Positions 1 to 6,738 of a stretch of 12,000 nucleotides of DNA are shown here, one piece after another. Every line of letters starts with the position of its first letter. Within the stretch, counting starts at the first letter, position 1. The notes below the pieces were generated by a model. That model was not told the DNA's origin. It saw only the letters and a list, made by a program, of their open reading frames with translations, and ran no database searches. The DNA is from Fen-999 sp035654135 (GTDB taxonomy: Bacteria; Pseudomonadota; Gammaproteobacteria; Burkholderiales; Rhodocyclaceae): positions 1 through 12,000 of the forward strand of contig DASRXN010000025.1 in NCBI GenBank assembly GCA_035654135.1, given 5' to 3'. Position numbers and translations under genes: made by a program.

Positions 1-149
1 GCGTCGTAGAACAGGTGACAAGCTCCGCGCAGAAAGACGAAGGGGCTTTCCCGCATCTTGGCGAACTTCATCGCCAGCCGCTCCGGGTCACGCCCGGCGT
101 TGTACTGTCGGATATTCTCGATGATGCTTGGACTTGCCTGCTTGGCCAT
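1..149 (-). CDS. DUF2252 family protein, N-terminal fragment (cut by the window edge)
   Basis: Only the first 49 codons are present; the gene continues past the left edge. The translation begins MAKQASPSIIENIRQYN and continues with GRDPERLAMKFAKMRESPF, FLRG and CHLFY. This N-terminal pattern (N.GR.PERLA.K...M..SPF.F.RG) is the one I know from DUF2252 proteins, usually about 400 to 450 residues. Their biochemical function is not established; a distant kinase-like fold has been suggested but cannot be judged from this fragment. The start is well fixed: the reading frame is the same as that of lipA and an in-frame TAG (the lipA stop) lies 9 bases upstream, so this ATG is the first possible start after it. 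An AGGA ribosome-binding site overlaps the lipA stop with a 7-base spacer. The short gap to lipA implies co-transcription as the last visible gene of the run. The family call is from memory of the motif. Confidence 0.8.
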   Translation of the reverse strand, partial: MAKQASPSIIENIRQYNAGRDPERLAMKFAKMRESPFVFLRGACHLFYD

Positions 150-156
150 CGCGCTG

Positions 157-160
157 TCCT
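157..160 (-). promoter_or_regulatory. Ribosome binding site for the DUF2252 gene
   Basis: AGGA on the minus strand, sharing bases with the TAG stop of lipA and ending 7 bases before the ATG. The location inside the upstream stop suggests that ribosomes finishing lipA reinitiate on this gene. Confidence 0.55.
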
Positions 161-1100
161 ACGCCACGCCCGCGCCATGCGCCTGCAAATCCGCGTGATA
201 ACTTGATCTAACAAGAGGCGCGCTGGCGGCGTTGGTGAAGCCCATGGTTTCGGCTTCGCGCTTGTACATGGCGAAGATGTCGGGATGGACGTAGCGCAGC
301 ACGGGCAGGTGGTGGCCGGAGGGCGCGAGGTACTGGCCGATGGTGAGCATTTCGACGTCGTGGGCGCGCAGGTCGCGCATGGTCTGCAGGATCTCGTCGT
401 CCTCTTCGCCCAGGCCGACCATCAGGCCGGACTTGGTCGGCACCTCGGGATGGCGGGCCTTGAAGTCCTTGAGCAACTTGAGCGAGTGCGCGTAGTCGGC
501 GCCGGGCCGGGCCTGCTTGTAGAGGCGCGGCACGGTTTCCAGGTTGTGGTTCATCACGTCGGGCAGGTGGCCCTCGAAGGCTTCCAGCGCCACTTCCAGC
601 CGGCCGCGGAAATCGGGCACCAGCACCTCGATCTTGGTGCCCGGCGACAGCTCGCGGACCTTGGCGATGCAGGCGGCGAAATGGCCGGCGCCGCCGTCCT
701 TCAAGTCGTCGCGGTCGACGCTGGTGATCACCACGTACTTGAGCTTCATCGCCGCGATGGTCTCGGCCAGTTGCTGCGGCTCGTCCGGGTCGGGCGGCAG
801 CGGCTTGCCGTGGCCGACGTCGCAGAAGGGGCAGCGGCGGGTGCACAGGTCGCCGAGGATCATGAAGGTGGCCGTGCCCTTGCCGAAGCACTCGCCGATG
901 TTCGGGCAGGTGGCCTCCTCGCAGACCGTGTGCAGGTGGTGCTCGCGCAGGATCTGCTTGATCTCGCCGAAGCGGGCGGCCGAGTTGCCGGCCTTGACGC
1001 GGATCCAGTCCGGCTTCTTCAGCGGCGCCCAGTTTTCGTCATGCACCACCTTGATCGGGATGCGCGAAGTCTTGGCCTCGCCCTTCTGCTTCTCGCTCAT
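159..1100 (-). CDS. lipA: Lipoyl synthase (radical SAM)
   Basis: Radical SAM enzyme that inserts two sulfur atoms at C6 and C8 of the octanoyl chain carried on lipoyl domains, the last step of lipoate synthesis, in the cytosol. The 313-residue protein has both cysteine sets expected of the family: the auxiliary cluster motif CEEATCPNIGEC (C60, C65, C71) and the radical SAM CTRRCPFC motif (C86, C90, C93). The C-terminal RSSY motif (from R298), whose serine also ligates the auxiliary cluster in known structures, is present. KPDWIRV near residue 30 and MLTIGQYL in the second half are also typical. Length is normal. The ATG overlaps the lipB stop as ATGA, so translation is probably coupled; a GGAAAG element lies 6 bases upstream of the start. 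It works directly after LipB, its neighbour. No anomalies seen. Confidence 0.98.
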   Translation of the reverse strand: MSEKQKGEAKTSRIPIKVVHDENWAPLKKPDWIRVKAGNSAARFGEIKQILREHHLHTVCEEATCPNIGECFGKGTATFMILGDLCTRRCPFCDVGHGKPLPPDPDEPQQLAETIAAMKLKYVVITSVDRDDLKDGGAGHFAACIAKVRELSPGTKIEVLVPDFRGRLEVALEAFEGHLPDVMNHNLETVPRLYKQARPGADYAHSLKLLKDFKARHPEVPTKSGLMVGLGEEDDEILQTMRDLRAHDVEMLTIGQYLAPSGHHLPVLRYVHPDIFAMYKREAETMGFTNAASAPLVRSSYHADLQAHGAGVA

Positions 1101-1693
1101 AGCTGTCTTTCCAGTTGGGCGACCAGTCTATCGCCAACGCGTTCGACACTGTTCTCGGCGCAGAGTGCCGAGAGCTGCGTCACCGCCAGACCCTCGTAGC
1201 CGCAGGGGTTGATGGCGGCGAAGGGCGCGAGGTCCATGGCCACGTTGAGACTGAGGCCGTGGTAGCAGCAGCCGTTCTTGATCTTCAGGCCGAGCGCGGC
1301 GATCTTGGCCTCGCCGACATAGACGCCCGGCGCGCCTGGGCGGCGCACGCCTTCGATGCCATATTCGCCGAGCAGCGCGATGATGGCTTCTTCGATGCGA
1401 TGGACGAGGCCCTTGACGCCGAGGTTGCGGCGCCGGAGGTCGAGCAGCAGGTAGGCGACCAGTTGGCCGGGGCCGTGGTAGGTGATCTGGCCGCCGCGGT
1501 CGATCTTGACGACGGGGATGCCGATGTCGCGCAGCAGGTGCTCGGGCTTGCCAGCGAGACCTTGCGTGAAGACTGGCGGGTGCTGGCAAAGCCAGATCTC
1601 GTCGGGCGTGTCGGCCGTACGCGCGGTAGTGAATTCCTTCATGGCGCGCCAGGTCGACACATAGTCAGCCGTGGCGAGACGCCGAACGATCAC
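1097..1693 (-). CDS. lipB: Octanoyl-[acyl-carrier-protein]:protein N-octanoyltransferase
   Basis: Transfers octanoate from octanoyl-ACP to a lysine of lipoyl domains (E2 subunits, GcvH), giving the substrate for LipA. The 198-residue protein has the family landmarks in order: RGGQ at 66-69, HGPGQL at 73-78, the catalytic lysine in AKIAALGLKI (K130) and the catalytic cysteine in INPCGYEGL (C164), which form the acyl-enzyme Cys/Lys pair known for LipB. The start is a GTG that overlaps the upstream DUF493 stop as GTGA. No convincing Shine-Dalgarno precedes it, so initiation probably depends on ribosomes leaving the upstream gene. The next in-frame alternative is a GTG at codon 12, which would shorten the N-terminal strand. 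The 3' end overlaps lipA by 4 bases. Length is slightly short of E. coli LipB but within the family range. Confidence 0.97.
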   Translation of the reverse strand: MIVRRLATADYVSTWRAMKEFTTARTADTPDEIWLCQHPPVFTQGLAGKPEHLLRDIGIPVVKIDRGGQITYHGPGQLVAYLLLDLRRRNLGVKGLVHRIEEAIIALLGEYGIEGVRRPGAPGVYVGEAKIAALGLKIKNGCCYHGLSLNVAMDLAPFAAINPCGYEGLAVTQLSALCAENSVERVGDRLVAQLERQL

Positions 1694-1950
1694 AGCACGA
1701 TCTTGACGAGGGGGTGGCTCGTCAGCTCCCGGTAAAGCGCATCGAGCTGCGCCTGCGACACGGCGCGGATGGTGCAGGTGAGCGAGAGGTAGTTGCCGGC
1801 CTTCGAGGGCCGCATCTCCATGCGAGCGGGATCAAAGTCGGGAGCGTGCTTCGCCACCACGTCGGCAACGGCTTGGGCGAAGCCGTCCTGCGCCGCGCCC
1901 ATCACCTTGATCGGGAAGTCGCAGGGGAATTCGAGCAGCGTTTCAGCCAT
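1690..1950 (-). CDS. ybeD: DUF493 (YbeD / UPF0250) family protein
   Basis: A small 86-residue protein beginning MAETLLEFPCDFPIKVMG, the hallmark N-terminus of the YbeD family, with a C-terminal pattern ending HPLVKIVL. The family has a ferredoxin-like alpha-beta fold resembling small regulatory (ACT-like) domains; its role is not firmly established, and a link to lipoate metabolism is inferred mainly from constant proximity to lipB, which holds here. The start ATG overlaps the end of the aminotransferase gene by 8 bases, and its TGA overlaps the lipB GTG start. In E. coli the corresponding gene lies between dacA and lipB; here a D-amino-acid aminotransferase has come between dacA and this gene. 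Confidence 0.92.
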   Translation of the reverse strand: MAETLLEFPCDFPIKVMGAAQDGFAQAVADVVAKHAPDFDPARMEMRPSKAGNYLSLTCTIRAVSQAQLDALYRELTSHPLVKIVL

Positions 1951-2800
1951 GACGCATCACGTGCTGCTTGAAGTCCTGGTACCAGCCGTACATCTGCGCG
2001 AAGGCCGGGCCGGGTTTCCCGCTGCCGACGGCCCTGCCGTCGAGCGTGACGATGGGCAGCACCTCCTTGGTTGAGGAGGTCATCCAGAGTTCGTCGGCTT
2101 CGCGCACTTCCTCTTCGCGGATGTCGCGCACCTCGTGGGCGAGGCCGTGGGCGGCGGCGATCTCCAGCACCACGTCGTAGGTGATGCCGGCCAGCATCAG
2201 GTGGTTCTTGGGCGGCGCCAGCAGCACGCCGTCCTTCATCATGAAGATGTTGGAGGCGGCGCCTTCGCTGAGGTAGCCGTCGCGGAACAGCAGGGTCTCG
2301 ATGCAGCCGGCCTCGATCGCCATCTGGCGCAGCAGGCAGTTGGCCAGCAGCGAGGTGACCTTGAGGTCGCAGCGCAGCCAGCGGAAGTCGGCGGCCGATA
2401 CGGCGGCGATGCCTTGCTCGCGCTGGACGTCGGGCGGCGTGTGCAGCGGCTCGCCCATGATGAAGACGGTGGGTGTGACCGTCGCCGGGAAGGCATGGTT
2501 GCGCACGGCCATTGGGCCGCGGCTGACCTGGATGTAGACGGATTGGTCGTCGGTTTCGCCGACTTCGACGATGCGCCCGACCAGCGCGCGCCATTCGGCG
2601 TCGCTGTGCGGGTTGGCCAGCTTGATGCCGTCCAGGCTGCCCTGCAGCCGGCGCAGGTGCTCGGCGATGCGGAACGGCCGGCGCGAATAGACGGGAATGA
2701 CTTCGTAGACGCCGTCGCCGAACAGGAAGCCGCGGTCCATGACCGGTACCTTGGCCTGTTCGAGCGGCAGGAAGTCGCCGTTGAGATAGACGGCGTTCAT
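1943..2800 (-). CDS. dat: D-amino-acid aminotransferase (D-alanine:2-oxoglutarate type)
   Basis: PLP fold-type IV transaminase, 285 residues from the ATG chosen. It would interconvert D-Ala and 2-oxoglutarate with pyruvate and D-Glu, both relevant to peptidoglycan. The PLP lysine is K147 in DLKVTSLL; SEGAASNIF (E179) is the cofactor-binding loop. Residues that in Bacillus D-amino-acid aminotransferase bind and orient the D-substrate (Tyr31, Glu32, Arg98, His100) have clear counterparts: Y32 and E33 in GDGVYEV, R100 and H102 in VRNHAFP, after the VYIQVSRG strand. This favours a D-specific enzyme over branched-chain aminotransferase or aminodeoxychorismate lyase. The reading frame is open for 30 more codons upstream, but that part lies inside the carboxypeptidase gene; the ATG in an ATGA overlap with the carboxypeptidase stop gives the standard N-terminus (MNAVYLNGDF). 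The 3' end overlaps the DUF493 start by 8 bases. Confidence 0.92.
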   Translation of the reverse strand: MNAVYLNGDFLPLEQAKVPVMDRGFLFGDGVYEVIPVYSRRPFRIAEHLRRLQGSLDGIKLANPHSDAEWRALVGRIVEVGETDDQSVYIQVSRGPMAVRNHAFPATVTPTVFIMGEPLHTPPDVQREQGIAAVSAADFRWLRCDLKVTSLLANCLLRQMAIEAGCIETLLFRDGYLSEGAASNIFMMKDGVLLAPPKNHLMLAGITYDVVLEIAAAHGLAHEVRDIREEEVREADELWMTSSTKEVLPIVTLDGRAVGSGKPGPAFAQMYGWYQDFKQHVMRHG

Positions 2801-3918
2801 TTGAACCACAACATCAGGGTATCCCAGGCGCGGCCGAAGATACCGGCGATGCCGACGTTTTCCAGGGCAACCACCGGAAACTCGCCCCACGGTTTGTCAT
2901 CCACCGACAGCTTGAGCGTCGCCACTTTCTGGCCCTGCTGCACAGGCGCCAGCAGCGGCTGCATGCTCACCAGCTGCACCTTCAGGCGGTCGGCGACGCC
3001 CTTCGGCATCGAGAGCACGAAGTCGTCAAGGAACCCGGCCTTGACCGTTGCCTGCGCGCCCTTGTACACCTTCAGTTGCGAGAGTGCCTGCGCCTTTTCG
3101 TAGAGGCGCACGGCGTCGAAGTTCTGGAAGCCGTGGTTGAGCAGGCGTTGCGCCTCCTGGGCGCGCAGGGCGTCGGAATCGGTTCCCAGCACCACGGAGA
3201 TCAGCCTGCGGGAACCGCGCTTGGCCGAGGCGATCAGGCAGTAGCCGGCGCCTTCGGTGTGGCCGGTCTTGACGCCGTCGACGCTCGGGTCGAGCCAGAG
3301 CAGCCGGTTGCGGTTGGGCTGGGTGATGCGGTTGTAGCTGTATTCCTTCTGCGAGTAGATTGGGTAGTACTCCGGAAAGTCGCGGACGATGGCCTGGGCG
3401 AGACGAGCGAGGTCGCGCGCGGTCGAGTAGTGCTGCGGATCGGGCAGACCGGTGGCGTTGGTGTAGTGCGTACTGGCGAGCCCCAGCCGGCGCGCTTCCA
3501 GGTTCATGCGCTGGACGAAAGCCTCCTCGGACCCGGCGACCGCCTCGGCCAAAGCGATGCAGGCATCGTTGCCGGACTGGACGATCATGCCGCGGATCAG
3601 CTCATCCACGGTCACGGGTCGCTTGGGTTCGATGAACATGCGCGACCCGGGAGCCTTCCATGCCTTTTCGGAGACCGGCACGGTCTGGTCGATTTTCAGC
3701 GCCCCCTGCTTGAGCGCGGTGAAAGTCAGGTACGCCGTCATCAGCTTGGTCAGCGATGCCGGTTCGACGCGCGCATCGGCGTCATGCTCGGCCAGCGGCT
3801 GACCGGAGGCATGGTCGAGCAGCAGCCAGGCGCGGGCGGCGACAGGCGGCGCGGCGACGGTCTGGGCAAAGGCGAGGGTCGTCGCCAGCAGGGACAGCAA
3901 GGAAACAAGGAATCGCAT
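2797..3918 (-). CDS. dacA: D-alanyl-D-alanine carboxypeptidase (PBP5/6 class, S11 family)
   Basis: Periplasmic penicillin-binding protein that trims the terminal D-Ala from peptidoglycan pentapeptides. The 373-residue protein has a Sec signal peptide (about residues 1-18, cleavage near AFA-Q), the SxxK nucleophile motif SLTK (S55, K58), the SGN motif (S115-N117) and KTG (K217-G219 in GVKTGHTEGAG). After the catalytic domain comes the beta-rich PBP5 C-terminal domain, then an amphipathic end (GIFGRAWDTLMLWFK) suited to anchoring on the outer face of the inner membrane. It follows rlpA after a 39-base gap that holds a consensus -10 hexamer, and its stop overlaps the aminotransferase start as ATGA. 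No strong Shine-Dalgarno is visible before the ATG. Paralogues (dacA, dacC, dacD) cannot be told apart from sequence alone; I use dacA for its synteny with rlpA and ybeD. Confidence 0.95.
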   Translation of the reverse strand: MRFLVSLLSLLATTLAFAQTVAAPPVAARAWLLLDHASGQPLAEHDADARVEPASLTKLMTAYLTFTALKQGALKIDQTVPVSEKAWKAPGSRMFIEPKRPVTVDELIRGMIVQSGNDACIALAEAVAGSEEAFVQRMNLEARRLGLASTHYTNATGLPDPQHYSTARDLARLAQAIVRDFPEYYPIYSQKEYSYNRITQPNRNRLLWLDPSVDGVKTGHTEGAGYCLIASAKRGSRRLISVVLGTDSDALRAQEAQRLLNHGFQNFDAVRLYEKAQALSQLKVYKGAQATVKAGFLDDFVLSMPKGVADRLKVQLVSMQPLLAPVQQGQKVATLKLSVDDKPWGEFPVVALENVGIAGIFGRAWDTLMLWFK

Positions 3919-3946
3919 GGGAAGGTTGTTGCGGACAGGAACCGGA

Positions 3947-3952
3947 ATTATA
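3947..3952 (-). promoter_or_regulatory. Possible -10 box for an internal dacA promoter
   Basis: A perfect TATAAT on the minus strand, in the short rlpA-dacA gap and 28 bases before the dacA ATG. No good -35 hexamer is found 17 bases upstream (GTCGTA, a poor match, inside the rlpA end), so the case rests on the -10 match and its position in one of the few intergenic gaps of the run. Confidence 0.3.
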
Positions 3953-3957
3953 GGGGC

Positions 3958-4902
3958 TTACCTTTGCACTACGACCGGCCGGAAGTCCAGCAGTTCGGCC
4001 AGTTTTTCGACAATGCGGCGGGCTTCCTCGCGGTCGGCCCAGGGACCGAGCTGCAGCCGGTACATGCCGCCGCCAGGCCTGACCATGAGGCGATCGGAGA
4101 GGCTGCCAAGCTCGCGGGCCAGTCGGGCGCGCAGCGCTTCGGCATTTTCCGCATTGCCGAAGGCGCCCAGTTGCAAGTAGATGCCGCGGGCGTCCTTCAC
4201 CTCGGGCAGGGACTGCGGTGGCGGCTCGGCAAGGGCGAGGCGGGCGATGGGATCGTCGTCGGGCATCGGCGCCCGGGCCATTGTCGTCTCCTGGCCGGGG
4301 AGGATGCTTTCCACATCGACCAGCGTGCTGCCGTTGCCGATGTAGCCGAGCTTCCAGGCGGCGGCGTAGGAGAGATCGATGACCCGGTTGTGCAGGAACG
4401 GGCCGCGGTCGTTGACGCGCACGACCACCGAGCGGCCGTTGGCCGGATTGGTGATGCGGGCGTAGGACGGAATCGGCAGCGTCGGGTGGGCAGCCGTCAT
4501 GCCGTACATGTCGTAAGTTTCGCCGGTTGATGTCTTCTGACCGTGGAACTTGCGGCCGTACCAACTGGCGATGCCGCGCGCCCGATAGGGCGCGCCCGCG
4601 CGCAGCGGCACGTAGTCGCGGCCGAGCACCGAGTACGGGTTGTTGGCGAAGCGATGCGGCGGCTCGCTCTTCGGTACCGCATCCGGAATCGCATCGAGAT
4701 TCTCGGGCGGGTTGTCGCCCGGCCCGTCGTCCTGGTAGAAGCCGCCGCCCTTCTTCAGGACGTAGGTGGGCGGCTTGGCCGGTGCCGGCTTGACGACTGC
4801 GGACGGTGGTTCCGCCCGCTCCTCCACCGGCCGCGGGGCGCGGGTGCCGCAGGCGGCAAGGACCAGCGCCAGGCTAGCGGCGCAACATTTCCAGTAATTC
4901 AT
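3958..4902 (-). CDS. rlpA: RlpA septal-ring lipoprotein, lytic transglycosylase with SPOR domain
   Basis: Outer-membrane lipoprotein, 314 residues from the chosen ATG. Signal peptide MNYWKCCAASLALVLAAC has a clear LAAC lipobox, lipidated at C18. A proline-rich linker (about 22-105) follows, then the RlpA double-psi beta-barrel (about 108-188: GIASWYGRKFHG, STGETYDMYGMTAAH, RVNDRGPF) and a C-terminal SPOR domain (about 240-305: IYLQLGAFGNAENA, YRLQLGPWAD), which binds denuded glycan at division sites. E128, H139 and D165 have the same spacing as the residues needed for lytic transglycosylase activity in Pseudomonas RlpA, so the protein is probably enzymatically active rather than a structural homologue as in E. 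coli. The frame is open for 53 more codons upstream, but only this ATG yields a lipoprotein signal. That start lies 29 bases inside the end of the DJ-1/PfpI gene and has no clear Shine-Dalgarno. Confidence 0.94.
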   Translation of the reverse strand: MNYWKCCAASLALVLAACGTRAPRPVEERAEPPSAVVKPAPAKPPTYVLKKGGGFYQDDGPGDNPPENLDAIPDAVPKSEPPHRFANNPYSVLGRDYVPLRAGAPYRARGIASWYGRKFHGQKTSTGETYDMYGMTAAHPTLPIPSYARITNPANGRSVVVRVNDRGPFLHNRVIDLSYAAAWKLGYIGNGSTLVDVESILPGQETTMARAPMPDDDPIARLALAEPPPQSLPEVKDARGIYLQLGAFGNAENAEALRARLARELGSLSDRLMVRPGGGMYRLQLGPWADREEARRIVEKLAELLDFRPVVVQR

Positions 4903-5644
4903 CGGCAAAACGGTGAGCGTCGCCCGGCCAGCGGGCAGAGAGATAGTTGCCGTCCCGGACGGTGAAGCCGAGTGCGGTGTGGTCGGGCGTGTCGCGCAGA
5001 AAACCGCGCGGCGACCAGTGCGGTCCGACGATGAAGTCATCCGGCCCCGCCAGTGCTGCACTGACCTCCTGTTGCACGGTGACCGGGTAGGTGCGGTAGT
5101 AGTCGCCGAGGCGATTGCGCGTCAGACGCCAGGCGGAAAGCTCCATCCATTCGGGCAGGGCGGTGGTGCGCCGGCCGTGCAATACCGAACGACCGTCGGC
5201 TCGGCGCGCCCGGGCCGCAAGCAGCACGCCGTGGCAAATGGCGGCGACGGGCTTGCCGCTGGCGAAGAACTTCGCCACCAGCGATTGCAGGTGCGCAGAC
5301 TCCAGATAGACCTTCATTCCCGGTGCATGGCCGCCCGGCAGCATCAAGGCGTCGAAGTCGGCGGCATGCGCCGCATCGTGGGACAGCGGCGCCAGGAAGC
5401 GGCTGTCCGCCAGGAGCGAGGCGTATGCGGCGCGGCCGTGTCCGTTCGCACGGAGAATGGGGGCCCACAGCCCCAAGTCCTCGCCCGTGACCATGCGCGG
5501 GTCGGCCGCCGCCGGCCGGCCGGCAGGTGTGGCGAAGTGCATCTCGATCCCGGCTGCGGTCAGACGCTGCCAGGGCACGGCGCATTCGGTGGGATCAAAG
5601 CCGACCGCCGGTAGCGGTACCAGGATACGGGGCACGGTGCTCAT
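4874..5644 (-). CDS. DJ-1/PfpI family protein (class I glutamine-amidotransferase-like)
   Basis: A 256-residue protein of the DJ-1/PfpI superfamily. The N-terminus MSTVPRILVPLP followed by GFDPTECAVPW gives the conserved acidic residue (E20); ATPAG lies at about 38-42, LMLPGGHAPG at 100-109, and the nucleophile elbow AICHG places the reactive cysteine at C137 with H138 next to it. The Cys-His order and the larger size (DJ-1 and PfpI are near 165-190 residues) resemble Hsp31/HchA-type members, which have glyoxalase III or holdase activity, but the substrate cannot be told from sequence. No signal peptide or membrane segment, so it is probably cytosolic. Its ATG overlaps the rodA TGA as ATGA and its end overlaps rlpA by 29 bases, so it is embedded in the cell-wall run. 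The same frame stays open far upstream through rodA, but the domain begins only at this ATG. Its presence here is unusual compared with the E. coli mrdB-rlpA order. Confidence 0.85.
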   Translation of the reverse strand: MSTVPRILVPLPAVGFDPTECAVPWQRLTAAGIEMHFATPAGRPAAADPRMVTGEDLGLWAPILRANGHGRAAYASLLADSRFLAPLSHDAAHAADFDALMLPGGHAPGMKVYLESAHLQSLVAKFFASGKPVAAICHGVLLAARARRADGRSVLHGRRTTALPEWMELSAWRLTRNRLGDYYRTYPVTVQQEVSAALAGPDDFIVGPHWSPRGFLRDTPDHTALGFTVRDGNYLSARWPGDAHRFADELLEMLRR

Positions 5645-6738
5645 TTTTGCACCAGCATGCGATGGCGGTGAATCGACATCAGGATGCCGATGCCGAGAAA
5701 CAGCGTCACCAGCGCCGTGCCACCGTAACTCACCAACGGCAGCGGTACGCCAACGACGGGCAGGATGCCGCTGACCATGCCCATGTTGACGAAGGCGTAG
5801 GTGAAGAAGATCAGCGTGATGGCGCCGGCCAGCAGGCGCGAAAACAGCGTCGGCGCGTTGGCGGCGATCATCAGCCCGCGGCCGATCAGGAGGGCGTAGA
5901 GCACCAGCAGGACGATATTGCCGAGCAGGCCGAATTCCTCGGAGAGGACCGCGAAGATGAAATCGGTGTGGCGTTCGGGAATGAACTCCAGCTGCGCTTG
6001 CGTGCCCTGGCCCCAGCCCTTGCCGAGGATGCCGCCGGAACCGATGGCGATGGTCGACTGGATGATGTGGAAACCCTTGCCCAGCGGATCCTTCTCCGGG
6101 TCGAGCAGCGTCAGCAGCCGCGCGCGCTGGTAGTCGTGGAGAAAACCCCAGGCCAGCGGCGCCGCCGCCGCCGCGCCGGCCACCATGCCGGCGATGATCT
6201 TCCAGGGCAGGCCGGCGAAGAAGATGACGTAGAAACCGGCCGCGAACACCAGGATGGCCGTGCCGAGGTCGGGCTGGCGGGCGATCAGCGCAGTCGGCAC
6301 AATCAGGATCACGGCGGCCACGGCATAGTCGCGCAGGCGCAGCAGGGCCTCGTGCTTCTGGAAGTACCAGGCCAGCATCAGCGGCATGGCGACTTTCATG
6401 ATTTCCGACGGCTGGGCGCGCATGAAGCCGAGGTTCAACCACCGCCGGGCGCCCTTGGAAACGTCGCCGAACAGCGCCACCGCGATCAGCAGCAGAATGC
6501 CGGCGACGTAGATCGGCAGCGCCAAATGCATCAGCCGCTGCGGCGGCATCCGGGCCGCCAGGCGCATCACCACCACGGCGACCATCATGTTGAGCAACTG
6601 ACTGGTGACACGCTCGGGCGAAGCGCTGCCGACCAGCGCTAGCGCCACCAGCAGCAGCAGTCCGGCCAATACCAATAAGGGCACGTCGATGGGGGCGAGC
6701 AGCCAGCGCCAGACCTGTCGGGGATGCCAGCGGTTCAT
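5641..6738 (-). CDS. rodA: RodA, SEDS-family peptidoglycan glycosyltransferase
   Basis: Integral inner-membrane polymerase that makes glycan strands from lipid II during elongation, paired with PBP2. The 365-residue, highly hydrophobic protein has about ten membrane segments and SEDS landmarks: GARRWLNLGFMRAQPSE (about 96-112), ARQPDLGTA (153-161), the large extracytoplasmic loop with DPLGKGFHIIQS, and IPERHTDFIFAV, where D259 corresponds to the essential RodA aspartate (D262 in E. coli). The C-terminus has GVPLPLVSYGG, typical of the family. RodA rather than FtsW is favoured by the PBP2 neighbour and the lack of a long cytoplasmic N-terminal extension. The start overlaps the PBP2 stop by one base (TAATG) and is preceded by a strong GGAGGA. 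The 3' end overlaps the DJ-1/PfpI gene as ATGA. Confidence 0.97.
   Translation of the reverse strand: MNRWHPRQVWRWLLAPIDVPLLVLAGLLLLVALALVGSASPERVTSQLLNMMVAVVVMRLAARMPPQRLMHLALPIYVAGILLLIAVALFGDVSKGARRWLNLGFMRAQPSEIMKVAMPLMLAWYFQKHEALLRLRDYAVAAVILIVPTALIARQPDLGTAILVFAAGFYVIFFAGLPWKIIAGMVAGAAAAAPLAWGFLHDYQRARLLTLLDPEKDPLGKGFHIIQSTIAIGSGGILGKGWGQGTQAQLEFIPERHTDFIFAVLSEEFGLLGNIVLLVLYALLIGRGLMIAANAPTLFSRLLAGAITLIFFTYAFVNMGMVSGILPVVGVPLPLVSYGGTALVTLFLGIGILMSIHRHRMLVQK

Noticed and set aside
15..206. Small plus-strand open frame at the left edge
   Set aside because: It is antisense to the DUF2252 start, whose minus-strand translation has a recognisable conserved pattern and a ribosome binding site.
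2801..2890. Thirty-codon N-terminal extension of the D-amino-acid aminotransferase
   Set aside because: It lies wholly within the carboxypeptidase gene, has no family similarity, and the internal ATG gives the standard N-terminus and an ATGA junction.
3076..4530. Long plus-strand open frame (484 codons) opposite dacA and rlpA, and similar ones opposite lipA (285-1199), mrdA (7095-8390) and mreC (9161-10540)
   Set aside because: Each lies antisense to a gene with full catalytic motifs; their translations are low-complexity and match no family. Long antisense frames are expected at this GC content.
4576..4595. Perfect 8-bp inverted repeat (GCGCGCCC, loop GATA, GGGCGCGC) inside rlpA
   Set aside because: It lies within conserved coding sequence just before the RlpA barrel, where GC-rich Ala/Arg/Gly codons give such symmetry easily; no sign of a separate function.
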